Positions 52,662 through 61,025 of a stretch of DNA of 64,000 nt are shown in pieces (the stretch's first letter is position 1; each line of letters starts with the position of its first letter). Origin of the DNA: Corynebacterium epidermidicanis (GTDB lineage: Bacteria; Actinomycetota; Actinomycetes; Mycobacteriales; Mycobacteriaceae); assembly GCF_001021025.1 (NCBI RefSeq), contig NZ_CP011541.1:2356001-2420000 (forward strand). The letters are read 5' to 3'. The translations under genes were made by a program, and so were the position numbers. The notes beneath the pieces are model-generated. The model was not told the DNA's origin, did not search any database, and was given only the letters and a program-made list of their open reading frames with translations.

Positions 52662-53402
52662 TCAGCTGGCAGGGTCTCCGTAGAGTCGCCGTTGATTCAT
52701 TTCAATCTGGTCCCTGACCTCATCATCGCGCAGTTCCACCAGCGTGCCCAGAGTTTCCGCGAGCGCGCGTGTCACCGCATCAGCGACCTGTTGCCCTACG
52801 TCTCCGTCCGCAGTGCTAGTTTGCGCTGGCAAGTCGGTCTCCAACAGCAAACGCGCAGCTGGAACTTGACGTGCGTATGCCCGCCCCCGCTTTGTCTCTA
52901 ACATCCTGGGATTAATGGAAATGTAGCCACCCAGATCGATCAGCCGGGTGAGTTCGTCGCTGCTGCCGGAAAACCAATGAAACACTGGGGTCCCTGGCAT
53001 TTCGGCCTGTTCCAGGAGATCCAGGACCGTGCTCGCTGCCCGGACCGCGTGAATAGACATGACGAAATCACGACCGTCGGCACGCAACAGTTCCAGGATG
53101 TGGGTGAGTACCGCTACCTGAAGTTCGGCGGTGCCCTGGTGACGAGGTGCGAAATCCAGCCCGATTTCGCCGATGAAGGTGGTGCTGGGCAGGTGCGTCG
53201 CAAAGCGAGCTAGCTCTACTTCGTGGTCCTCACCCACCCACCACGGATGGAAGCCCAAACTCGCGCGATCATAAGTGGCGACCTCACCAAAAGTCGACGG
53301 CAGCACCGTCTGCGGTACCACGGAAATGCCAGGCAGTGAGAGGACAGAGGCGCGTTGGTCGGCCGGGAGGAAGTCCAGGTGGAAGTGCGTATCGAGCAGC
53401 AT
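52662..53402 (-). CDS. TatD family hydrolase
   Basis: 246-aa metal-dependent hydrolase of the TatD type. HxH at the N-terminus (DTHFHLDF), GEIGLDF with the bridging Glu, MSIHAV and VFHWFSG histidines, and LETDLPAQT with the catalytic Asp. TatD proteins are Mg-dependent 3'-5' exonucleases/DNases involved in DNA quality control. The chain is slightly shorter than E. coli TatD and the region around residues 20-55 is reduced. The start overlaps the stop of the TcdA-like gene by 1 bp, so the two are co-transcribed. Confidence 0.84.
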   Translation of the reverse strand: MLLDTHFHLDFLPADQRASVLSLPGISVVPQTVLPSTFGEVATYDRASLGFHPWWVGEDHEVELARFATHLPSTTFIGEIGLDFAPRHQGTAELQVAVLTHILELLRADGRDFVMSIHAVRAASTVLDLLEQAEMPGTPVFHWFSGSSDELTRLIDLGGYISINPRMLETKRGRAYARQVPAARLLLETDLPAQTSTADGDVGQQVADAVTRALAETLGTLVELRDDEVRDQIEMNQRRLYGDPAS

Positions 53403-54202
53403 CAGCTTTGTTCCAGTGCAAGCGCCTCTTCGCGGGTACGAAACAGCCGAGGTGGGCGAGGCATGGGCTCCAAGCCCGCTAATCGACGGATCACCTTCCC
53501 CGCAATCATCTGCCCCATGATCGGCGGCATGTAGCTCATCGACCCCAAGCTAGCTGACTTTTCGCGCCCGGCCCCCAGCTTGCGCGGAACCTCCGTGGAA
53601 TACAGCACCTCGATGCCCTTGATTCGACGCTTCCGGGTTTCAATCCGCATTACCTTAGCCAGCGGGCAAATCTGGGTCTTGCGGAGGTTCGCGAACTGCA
53701 AATGAGCCGGATCCAGACGGTTGCCCGCCCCCATCGACGACAACAAAGGCAGCCCCTGTGAGGCACACCAGTGTGCAATTGCGAGTTTTTGGGAGATGGT
53801 GTCGATGCAGTCAAGCACATAATCCGGGCGAGGAAACTTCTCTAACCTCTCCGCGACATTGTCCGGCGTGAGGAATACTTGCTGTGCGTGAATGGTGCAA
53901 TCTGGGTTGATTTCGTGGATCATTGCGCTCATCACGTCCGCCTTCTTCATACCTAACGTGGAAGTAAAGGCGATGGCCTGACGGTTGATGTTGCTTTCCT
54001 CGACCACGTCTCGATCCAGCACAATCAGCGTTCCCACTCCCCCTCGAGCCAAAGCTTCCGCGCAGGCGGACCCCACTCCGCCGAGGCCAATGACCATCAC
54101 CGTGGCATTGCCTAGGTTCTGCAAACCGTCGTCGCCAAGCAGCAGGCGAAGGCGGGCGTGGCGCTGATGGGGCTGGGTCATAACTCTCCTGACGTGGCTC
54201 AT
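53402..54202 (-). CDS. TcdA/ThiF-family tRNA threonylcarbamoyladenosine dehydratase-like protein
   Basis: 266-aa E1-like adenylating protein. ATP-binding VMVIGLGGVGSACAEALARGGVGTLIVLDRD, VVEESNINRQ with the Asp/Arg/Asn of the nucleotide site, and DCIDTISQKLAI. The HesA/MoeB/ThiF fold without Cys-x-x-Cys zinc pairs and with SYMPPIMGQMIAG matches TcdA (CsdL), which cyclises t6A at position 37 of ANN-reading tRNAs. The frame starts at 54202; ATG at 54181 (MTQPHQRH) is an alternative start. Coupled to tatD by overlapping codons. Confidence 0.84.
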   Translation of the reverse strand: MSHVRRVMTQPHQRHARLRLLLGDDGLQNLGNATVMVIGLGGVGSACAEALARGGVGTLIVLDRDVVEESNINRQAIAFTSTLGMKKADVMSAMIHEINPDCTIHAQQVFLTPDNVAERLEKFPRPDYVLDCIDTISQKLAIAHWCASQGLPLLSSMGAGNRLDPAHLQFANLRKTQICPLAKVMRIETRKRRIKGIEVLYSTEVPRKLGAGREKSASLGSMSYMPPIMGQMIAGKVIRRLAGLEPMPRPPRLFRTREEALALEQS

Positions 54203-54495
54203 TAGGACACGTCATTATATCGCCCGGCCCCTAGGGTTGCCCCTCACAGTTCTGAACAAGATGTTATTCCTGAATCCCGAGGTATTGAGCCAAACCGCCA
54301 GTAGAGCAGCACAGCTGAGCGAGCTGATTTCAAATCTGATGTTAGGCAACTTTCGCCTCCGAGATCCGTCCGAGTTTTCCGATCACCTCGCGAAAGTGCG
54401 CTAGCAAGCCCGGTGAGAACACCAATCGGTAGCTGCGCTATCCAATTGACATAATTCTGCCAAAAGTTGCGCGCCAAGCTTGTAAGCTCGGTCAC
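54203..54495. other. intergenic region upstream of the GNAT-synthetase gene
   Basis: 293 bp without a supported gene. TTGACA at 54447-54452 is a possible -35 for the next gene. An 83-codon antisense frame (54244-54495) has no family features. No repeats or hairpins stand out. Confidence 0.45.
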
Positions 54496-56976
54496 ATGAA
54501 GCCTGAGCTGCGCTGGGAAGCTGATGTCATCTTGAACGATGGTGGGATCGCCACGCTCCGACCCGTGCAGCCCACAGATCGAGATGCCCTCATCGAGTTC
54601 TACTCCCGAGTCTCCGACAAGTCGAAGTACCTACGGTTCTTCACCACCCACCCCGAGTTGACGGCCCAAGACCTCACCGAATGGGTCGAGGTGGATCAGC
54701 GTGATCAGGTCACCCTCGTGCTCATCGAACGGGAGGACATCGTCGCCACCGCTCGCTACGCACTCGTTTCTGGCCACGAGCAACGCACCGCCGACGTCTC
54801 ATTCCTCGTCCAGGACGACCATCACGGTCGCGGAATCGCCAACATCTTGCTCGAGCACCTCGCCCAGATTGGCCGGGAAAACGACGTCAAGCGGTTCTTC
54901 GCTGAAATGCTGACCCAGAATCGCTCCATGGTCCAGACTTTCATTCGCGCAGGATACAGCGTGAAACCGGAACTGGAAGACGGCTACATCACTGTTGATT
55001 TCCCCATCGACCCCACCGATATTTCCCGCGAAGTCATGGAACGACGCGAGCTGCGCGCCGAGGCGACGTCGATTAGGCGCCTGCTGAACCCCGCCCAAGA
55101 CACCGACCTCGTCATCGCGACCTACAACCCGGATACCTTCGATGAGGTGCTGGATCAAGCCGCCCAGCAGGGCGCCCGCGGCATCATTTCGCTTGCCGAC
55201 GGCCACAACCCCGCCCTCACTGCGCAAGATCTGCGCGACTTCGTCGCTCAGGCCCGCGAGCACGGACTTCGTGCGCTGGGCCCGGCCTCGCTGGGCATTA
55301 TTAACACCCGTGGCGGACTCAACACTACCCCCGCCCCGATGCCACGCACAGGCAATGTCGGACTGTTCACCCAGTCCGCGGGAATTTCTACGCTTGCGCT
55401 GTCTCACGCCATTGAACGGGGCGTTGGTATCTCTACTTTCATCTCCGCCGGAGCGTTCGCAGATGTCACTGGCAACGATGTCATCCAGTTCTGGGCCGAC
55501 GACCCAGACACCAACATTTGTCTGTTGTCCCTGGACACAGTAGGTAACCCTCGAAAATTCTTCCGGGTGCTGCGACGATTAGCCCTGGAAAAACAAGTGG
55601 TGGTGTTCATTCCTTCTCGAGCTTTAAAATCTGCGCGATACCTCGACGACCCCGGCATTTCGACGCTGAACAACGCGGACCCCAGCGCGCTCGACGCGGT
55701 GATTCGAAGTTCCGGGGCGATGGTGGTCACCCGGCGCGACACCATGTTTGACCTCGCGCAACTGTTGGCGCGCCAGCCGGTACCAGCCGGCAGGCGCGTT
55801 GCGGTGATCTCCAATTCTGCGGGGCTCAGCGAGCAAATGGCACAAAGCGCCCAACGTTTTGGCCTCAATCCGCGAGCGATCACCGTGACTGGAGACCCAG
55901 TTTCCGGCCTACTGGAAGTAACCACCGCCGCGCTCGCGGATGACTCGATTGATGCGGTACTCAGTGGACTGGTAGAAATTTCCACCGCAGGCCAGGTGGC
56001 TGCTGCTCATCGGGGACTGAGCGAACTTGCCACCACAACCGTGCACAAGCCATTGATCGGGACCTTCGTCGGCTTCGGTGACCTACCAGAGGATGACGCC
56101 GATACCGAACATCTTGGACAATTGCCGGTTTTTGGCAACTACGCAGATGCACTAGAGGCTTTGTCCCTCATCGTTTCCAACGAGGAAGCCCGTGCTGCTG
56201 CCCGCCCACAGCCGGAAGATGAGGTTGGTAGTGGCCGACGCAGTGCTGCCCGAGAATTTGTAGCTAGCCTACTCAGCAGCAGCCCTGCTGGCCGCGAACT
56301 TAGCGACGTTGAAACCGCGCATGTACTGCGACTATACGGCATTAATCTCATCCCCTGGCAGCCAGTGTCTACCCTGGCAGAAGCGATCGTGGCGGCAGAA
56401 GAGTACGGCTGGGATGTGGTGCTGAAGAACGTCCATCCGGCGCTTCGGGGTCGCCCCGAATTATCCGCTGTGGTGCGCCACATCGGCGACTCCGCCGAAC
56501 TCGCCACTGCCTGGAACACCTTGGAACGCATGAGCGCAGACCTAGGATTGGATGCCTTCTCCCCCGTGGTCCAACCGACAGTTCCTCCGGGAACCACGCT
56601 GACGATTCGCGCAATTGAAGACCCGGTGTTGGGTCCGATCTCCTCCGTCGGGATCGCGGGGCCGATCTCGGAGCTGCTGAAGGATAAGTCTTATGGAGTG
56701 CCACCGCTGCGGCGTCGCGACGCGCACCGAATGCTTACCTCCCTGGCTGCCAGCGAACTATTGCGCGGACATCGCGGCACGCCGCCGGCGCTGCTGGAAC
56801 CAGCGGAATATGTGATTATGCAGGTCAATGCGCTGAAAGATGACGTACCCGCCTTGGTGGAAATCGAACTCACCCCAGTGATCGTGGGTGCGATGGACAC
56901 TGCAGTGGTCGGTGCCCGCATGCGGATCGCAGACATCGATACCGAACGCGACCCGCTGGCTCGCCGACTGCGCTAA
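54496..56976 (+). CDS. GNAT domain fused to a degenerate NDP-forming acyl-CoA synthetase (protein acetyltransferase candidate)
   Basis: 826-aa protein. N-terminal GNAT domain (about 1-160) with ATLRPVQPTDRDAL and acetyl-CoA loop DDHHGRGIANILLEHL; then CoA-ligase alpha-like regions (about 195-580) with GNVGLFTQSAGIST and AGAFADVTGNDVIQFW; then an ATP-grasp domain (about 600-826). The ligase part is degenerate: the first Rossmann segment with the CoA loop is missing after SIRRLLNP, the phosphohistidine segment (usually SHTGAL) reads DDPGISTLNNADPSALD, and the metal site usually ELNPV reads IELTPVIV. The ligase half is therefore probably regulatory, as in protein lysine acetyltransferases. An AcuC-like gene follows 10 bp downstream. 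Confidence 0.84.
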   Translation: MKPELRWEADVILNDGGIATLRPVQPTDRDALIEFYSRVSDKSKYLRFFTTHPELTAQDLTEWVEVDQRDQVTLVLIEREDIVATARYALVSGHEQRTADVSFLVQDDHHGRGIANILLEHLAQIGRENDVKRFFAEMLTQNRSMVQTFIRAGYSVKPELEDGYITVDFPIDPTDISREVMERRELRAEATSIRRLLNPAQDTDLVIATYNPDTFDEVLDQAAQQGARGIISLADGHNPALTAQDLRDFVAQAREHGLRALGPASLGIINTRGGLNTTPAPMPRTGNVGLFTQSAGISTLALSHAIERGVGISTFISAGAFADVTGNDVIQFWADDPDTNICLLSLDTVGNPRKFFRVLRRLALEKQVVVFIPSRALKSARYLDDPGISTLNNADPSALDAVIRSSGAMVVTRRDTMFDLAQLLARQPVPAGRRVAVISNSAGLSEQMAQSAQRFGLNPRAITVTGDPVSGLLEVTTAALADDSIDAVLSGLVEISTAGQVAAAHRGLSELATTTVHKPLIGTFVGFGDLPEDDADTEHLGQLPVFGNYADALEALSLIVSNEEARAAARPQPEDEVGSGRRSAAREFVASLLSSSPAGRELSDVETAHVLRLYGINLIPWQPVSTLAEAIVAAEEYGWDVVLKNVHPALRGRPELSAVVRHIGDSAELATAWNTLERMSADLGLDAFSPVVQPTVPPGTTLTIRAIEDPVLGPISSVGIAGPISELLKDKSYGVPPLRRRDAHRMLTSLAASELLRGHRGTPPALLEPAEYVIMQVNALKDDVPALVEIELTPVIVGAMDTAVVGARMRIADIDTERDPLARRLR

Positions 56977-56986
56977 GGAAATTGCG

Positions 56987-58129
56987 ATGAAACCCCTGCT
57001 TGTCCACCATGAGGACCTCTTCGGCTACTGCTTGGGCGACACCCACCCGATGGGCCCTGACCGAGTCCGGCTCACAATGTGCCTGGCTGAGCACTTCGGC
57101 CTCCTCAATCTTTTCGACATCGAACAACCCGCCGCCCTTACCCCCGGAACGTTGGAAAAAGTCCACACTCCTGCCTATCTAGCAGCGCTTTTCGACGGCC
57201 AGGCGCACCCCGAGCACGGGATCGGCACCGAAGATAACCCCCTCAACCTCGCGATTCCGCCAGTTGCCCTGCAGATCGTGGCCGCCACGGTGCACGCCAC
57301 CCGCGCGGTATGGAACGGCGACCGGCAGCGTGCAGTGAATGTTGCCGGTGGTCTCCACCATGCCCAGGCGGACGCGATGCACGGCTTCTGCATGCTCAAT
57401 GATGCCGCTGTCGCTATCGCCTGGCTTTTGGAAAACGGAGCACAGCGCGTGGCATACCTCGATTTGGATGCCCATCATGGCGACGGAGTAGAACAACTAT
57501 TCTGGGACGACCCCCGAGTGCTCACGGTCTCCGCCCATGAATCCGGACTGTATCTCTTTCCGGGGACCGGCTTCGCCCATGATATTGGCGGACCGTCCGC
57601 AGCTGGCACCGCGGTCAATATCGCGCTGGATCGCGGTACCGCTGATTTGGCGTGGCTCCGGACAATCCATGGGATTATCCCGCCGATCCTGGAGCGCTTT
57701 CGGCCGGAAATCCTCATAACTCAACACGGTGCCGACCCACACCGCACTGATCCTTTGGCGGATCTTGATCTCTCGCTCGACGCGCTGGCCTTGGCATATC
57801 GCTCCGTTCGCAGTTGGGCTGAGCGGTACGCACAGGGGCGGTGGGTCGCGCTAGGTGGTGGCGGCTACGAACGCGATACCGCCGCCCGCGTCTGGACAGC
57901 GCTGCTAGGTGCGGTTGCCGACGTCGAGTTCGCCCCCACCTGGGCCATGCCCACCCATTGGCGCGCATTGGTCCGTGGGAAGGCTAGCAGGACTTTTGGT
58001 GATCCCGGCGCCGCGGAGGGCCTTCGTGATTTCCACCCTGAAGCCCGCGTGGAGGCCCGACGCGAAGCCCCCATGATTGCCACTTCGCGGGCCGTATTCC
58101 CCTATTGGGGCCTGCCACCGTATACCTAG
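56987..58129 (+). CDS. AcuC-type histone-deacetylase-like protein
   Basis: 380-aa zinc deacetylase fold. Active-site GGLHHA (tandem His), zinc ligands in YLDLDAHHGDGVE and QHGADPHRTDPL, and GGGGYERD near the C-terminus. AcuC proteins remove acetyl groups from lysines of acetyl-CoA synthetase and other proteins. The start at ATG 56987 has AAGGAAA before it, ten bases after the stop of the GNAT-synthetase gene, so the writer and eraser of acetyl-lysine are probably one operon. The frame extends upstream into the preceding gene, which is not used. Confidence 0.88.
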   Translation: MKPLLVHHEDLFGYCLGDTHPMGPDRVRLTMCLAEHFGLLNLFDIEQPAALTPGTLEKVHTPAYLAALFDGQAHPEHGIGTEDNPLNLAIPPVALQIVAATVHATRAVWNGDRQRAVNVAGGLHHAQADAMHGFCMLNDAAVAIAWLLENGAQRVAYLDLDAHHGDGVEQLFWDDPRVLTVSAHESGLYLFPGTGFAHDIGGPSAAGTAVNIALDRGTADLAWLRTIHGIIPPILERFRPEILITQHGADPHRTDPLADLDLSLDALALAYRSVRSWAERYAQGRWVALGGGGYERDTAARVWTALLGAVADVEFAPTWAMPTHWRALVRGKASRTFGDPGAAEGLRDFHPEARVEARREAPMIATSRAVFPYWGLPPYT

Positions 58130-58162
58130 GGTGGTGGGGCTGTCTTTAGCTGGCGCGGGCGA

Positions 58163-58909
58163 TTAGCGCGGTGGCATCCTGAGGCCGCCGTCGAGGCGGA
58201 TGGTTTCACCGTTGAGGTAGTTGTTCTCAGCGATGTGCTGCACCAACTGTGCATATTCCGCTGGCTGAGCCATGCGTGCTGGGAACTGCACGCGCGATTC
58301 CAACTCGGTCCGGAACTCCTCAGAAATCGCCGCCATCATCGGCGTATTCACCACCCCTGGCGCAATAGAGCACACCCGAATGCCCTGAGATGCGAGATCC
58401 CGGGCAGCCGTAATCGTCAGGGCATAGATTCCGCCCTTCGACGCCGCGTAGGCGGCCTGGCCAACCTGGCCTTCGAAGGCAGCTACGGAAGCCGTCATCA
58501 CGACCACACCGCGTTGCCCCTCGTCGTCGACCGGTTCGAGTTGTGAGACCACCTCTGCAAACGAGGTCAGGACGTGGAAAGTACCGATCAGGTTCACGCC
58601 GATGGTCTTGGCAAACAGTCCAGCATCGTGAGGCCCCTTGCGGCCCATGATGCGCTGCGAAGGGCAAATCCCTGCACAGGCTACCAGCAGGCGCACTTCA
58701 CCCAGCTCAGTAGCCTTCTGCACCGCTGCGCGGACAGCCTCAGCATCAGTGACATCGACCTGGAAATAGGTCAGGCCATCAACTGCAGGTCCTTCTTGGA
58801 GGTCAAAACCGGCGACTACCGCCCCGGCGTCGATAAGGCGGGCAGCGGTGGCAGCACCGAGCCCAGAGGCCGCCCCGGTGACGATGGCAACTTTTCCGGT
58901 GAGATCCAT
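58163..58909 (-). CDS. short-chain dehydrogenase, 3-hydroxyacyl-CoA dehydrogenase-like
   Basis: 248-aa SDR. NAD-binding VTGAASGLGAATAARL (about 9-24), ACAGICPSQ strand, and YAASK catalytic Tyr-Lys pair. The sequence resembles type II 3-hydroxyacyl-CoA dehydrogenase (HSD17B10-like), which fits its neighbour, an acyl-CoA dehydrogenase 20 bp upstream on the same strand. It would oxidise a 3-hydroxyacyl-CoA intermediate. Part of the catabolic cluster at the right end. Confidence 0.86.
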   Translation of the reverse strand: MDLTGKVAIVTGAASGLGAATAARLIDAGAVVAGFDLQEGPAVDGLTYFQVDVTDAEAVRAAVQKATELGEVRLLVACAGICPSQRIMGRKGPHDAGLFAKTIGVNLIGTFHVLTSFAEVVSQLEPVDDEGQRGVVVMTASVAAFEGQVGQAAYAASKGGIYALTITAARDLASQGIRVCSIAPGVVNTPMMAAISEEFRTELESRVQFPARMAQPAEYAQLVQHIAENNYLNGETIRLDGGLRMPPR

Positions 58910-58929
58910 GGGTTATCCTTTCGCGTTTC

Positions 58930-60123
58930 TTAGACGAATGCCGAGACGCCGGTGACGGCGCGTCCGACGATGAGGGAGTTGATGTCGTAGGTGCCTTCAT
59001 AGGTGAAGATGATTTCGGCGTCGGCCATGAACTTCGAGAGGTCATGGTCAGTCAGAATGCCATTGCCACCGGCTACTTGACGGCCGAGCGCAGCCGACTC
59101 TCGGGCAAGCCTGGTAGTAGTGGCCTTGGCGAGAGCGGCATGGACCATATCCATCTGGCCGACCTGCTGAATTCTGGCCACCTGGGTCATCATGCCGAGC
59201 GACGCCGTGGCGTTGCCAAGGATCCGCACGAGAGGTTCCTGCACTAGCTGAAACTTAGCGATTGGCTTGCCGAATTGCTCACGCTCGAGCACGTACTTGC
59301 GGGCGGCGTCGAAAATGCCCAGCTGGATGCCGGCGCCCTGCCAACCGACCCACGCCCGCGAGTTGCGCAGGAGGATGTTGGTGGCCTTGAATGAGGCCGC
59401 TCCGGGCAAGAGGTTTTCTTCCGGAATCAGAACGTTGTCAAAGCGCATGTCCGCGTTCTGCATGATTCGCAGCCCCATCTTGCGGGAGATTTTGCTCGCG
59501 GAAGCCCCAGGGCGGTCCATCTCAACGATGAATCCCTTAATTTCGTTATCGGCGACATCGCGGGCGAACACCAGGGCAAAGTCGCAGAAGGTGCCTCCGC
59601 CGATCCAACGCTTCTCGCCGTTGATGATCCAGCCCTTGTCGGTCAGCTTCGCGGTGGTAGCCAGGCCACCGGCGATGTCAGAGCCGTGATCGGGTTCGGT
59701 CAACGCGAAACAACCGATCTTCTCAAATTGTCGAAGCCCAGGAAGCCAATGGTCTTTCTGAGCCTGCGAACCCATCTCGTTGATGAAGTCCACAATGAGC
59801 TCATTATGAATGCCTACCAGGGCGGACAGGGACACATCCGCTCGGGTGACTTCGGCATACACGAGGCCTTTAAATAGGCGACTATCGCTGACAAACTCAA
59901 GCTCACCTAGTCCCTGAGCTGCCATTTTCGGCAGTAGGTCGAAGGGGAATTCTTCCCGATCCCAGTACTCGCCCACCGCTGGTTTGATTTCCGTTTGCAG
60001 GAATTCGTGGATTTCGGTGAGCCGTCGGGACTCCGCTTCAGGCAGCTGATCGGCCACTTGGAGGATATCGGCATGGGGGAAGGCGACATTGTTCAAGTGT
60101 GGGAGGTCTAGAATTGGAGGCAT
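58930..60123 (-). CDS. acyl-CoA dehydrogenase (glutaryl-CoA dehydrogenase-like)
   Basis: 397-aa FAD enzyme. CFALTEPDHGSDIAGG and WIIGGGTFCDFAL-type segments of the substrate and FAD sites, RIMQNADMRFDNVLIPEENLLPG, and FTYEGTYDINSLIVGRAVTG near the end, where the Glu of YEGT is the catalytic base in glutaryl-CoA dehydrogenases. Start at 60123 because AAAGGTG stands 5 bases upstream; the frame runs to 60150. A decarboxylating role is possible but the substrate is not certain. Divergent from the TetR gene; the dyad at 60271-60296 lies in the shared region. Confidence 0.88.
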   Translation of the reverse strand: MPPILDLPHLNNVAFPHADILQVADQLPEAESRRLTEIHEFLQTEIKPAVGEYWDREEFPFDLLPKMAAQGLGELEFVSDSRLFKGLVYAEVTRADVSLSALVGIHNELIVDFINEMGSQAQKDHWLPGLRQFEKIGCFALTEPDHGSDIAGGLATTAKLTDKGWIINGEKRWIGGGTFCDFALVFARDVADNEIKGFIVEMDRPGASASKISRKMGLRIMQNADMRFDNVLIPEENLLPGAASFKATNILLRNSRAWVGWQGAGIQLGIFDAARKYVLEREQFGKPIAKFQLVQEPLVRILGNATASLGMMTQVARIQQVGQMDMVHAALAKATTTRLARESAALGRQVAGGNGILTDHDLSKFMADAEIIFTYEGTYDINSLIVGRAVTGVSAFV

Positions 60124-60270
60124 CTGTACACCTTTCATCGGGGACAACAACCGGGTTTCCTGGCTGTAGGTATCGGTGAAGTAATGGCTGTGAAGTTATA
60201 AACGTGGTTTTTGGTGGCGAGGTGTTGCCAAGCGCACGCACTTCTTCGCGAACAACTTGACAGCTCCACC

Positions 60271-60296
60271 TGTACGAGATTCAACTCCAGCGTACA
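60271..60296. promoter_or_regulatory. TGTACG-N14-CGTACA operator candidate
   Basis: Perfect 6-bp arms in the 210-bp spacer between the acyl-CoA dehydrogenase and the TetR gene. Positioned where a TetR repressor could control both directions. TTGACA at 60257-60262 is adjacent. Confidence 0.5.
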
Positions 60297-60333
60297 CTAT
60301 ATTGTGATCCACGCCACCCGATTTGAGGATTTT

Positions 60334-60912
60334 ATGACCCCCACCACCCCACTCACCCCGCGCCAGCGGCAGCTTTTCGACGCCCTCCTCACCCAATTCC
60401 TCAAGAACGGCTTCGCCACCTTCACCATCGACTCCGCCGCCAGGGAACTACACTGCTCCAAATCCACCATGTATTCTCTCGGCGCGACGCGGGACGAAAT
60501 CATCCGACGGATTTTGGTGAGCTTCTTCAAAGAGGTCACCAGGCGTACCGACGCACAATTGACACACAATACGAGCCCCAAAGTGGCCCTGGAGCGGTAC
60601 TTCACCGCGATGTCAGCAGCCCTAGAACCAGCATCTTTAGCCTTCTTGCGGGATCTATCTACGGTGGAGGTGGCGCGAGAGATCTACGCCACGAACACCC
60701 AGGCCGCGACCGAGAAGATTACCAACCTCATCGAGCGCGGAGTTGCCGAAGGGGAGTTTCGGACGGTCAACTCCAGCTTTCTCGCACATCTCATTTCCGC
60801 CGCGATGCAACACATTCAAACCTCTGCAGCTACCCCCGAGGTCAATGCGGTTGATGCATACCGCGAGCTGGGCCAATTAGTGATTTACGGGCTGTATTCG
60901 GAAGTTGCTTGA
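60334..60912 (+). CDS. TetR family transcriptional regulator
   Basis: 192-aa TetR-type repressor. N-terminal helix-turn-helix (RQRQLFDALLTQFLKNGFATFTIDSAARELHCSKSTMYSLGATRDEIIRRIL, residues about 9-61) and a helical ligand domain. GAGGA stands 4 bases before the ATG at 60334; the open frame upstream to 60211 is not used. It probably senses an acyl-CoA and controls the acyl-CoA ligase 113 bp downstream and the divergent acyl-CoA dehydrogenase/SDR pair. Confidence 0.87.
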   Translation: MTPTTPLTPRQRQLFDALLTQFLKNGFATFTIDSAARELHCSKSTMYSLGATRDEIIRRILVSFFKEVTRRTDAQLTHNTSPKVALERYFTAMSAALEPASLAFLRDLSTVEVAREIYATNTQAATEKITNLIERGVAEGEFRTVNSSFLAHLISAAMQHIQTSAATPEVNAVDAYRELGQLVIYGLYSEVA

Positions 60913-60989
60913 CGCATTTTTGGACAATTGCTAGAAATTCCTTTCCAGATTTAACTAAAGTTGAGTGCGACGCAGATCACACCCCGTTA

Positions 60990-61008
60990 GTGAGCCGAGT
61001 AGGCTCAC
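60990..61008 (+). promoter_or_regulatory. GTGAGCC/GGCTCAC hairpin before the acyl-CoA ligase
   Basis: 7-bp perfect arms (60990-60996, 61002-61008) with a 5-base loop, ending 8 bases before the GGAGG ribosome binding site (61016-61020). A regulator site or a small leader hairpin. Confidence 0.4.
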
Positions 61009-61025
61009 TCCCTTTGGAGGAAATC

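Noticed and set aside
54244..54495. 83-codon minus-strand frame before the GNAT-synthetase gene
   Set aside because: Starts at the very edge of the divergent gene with no spacing for signals; composition not protein-like at its C-terminus.
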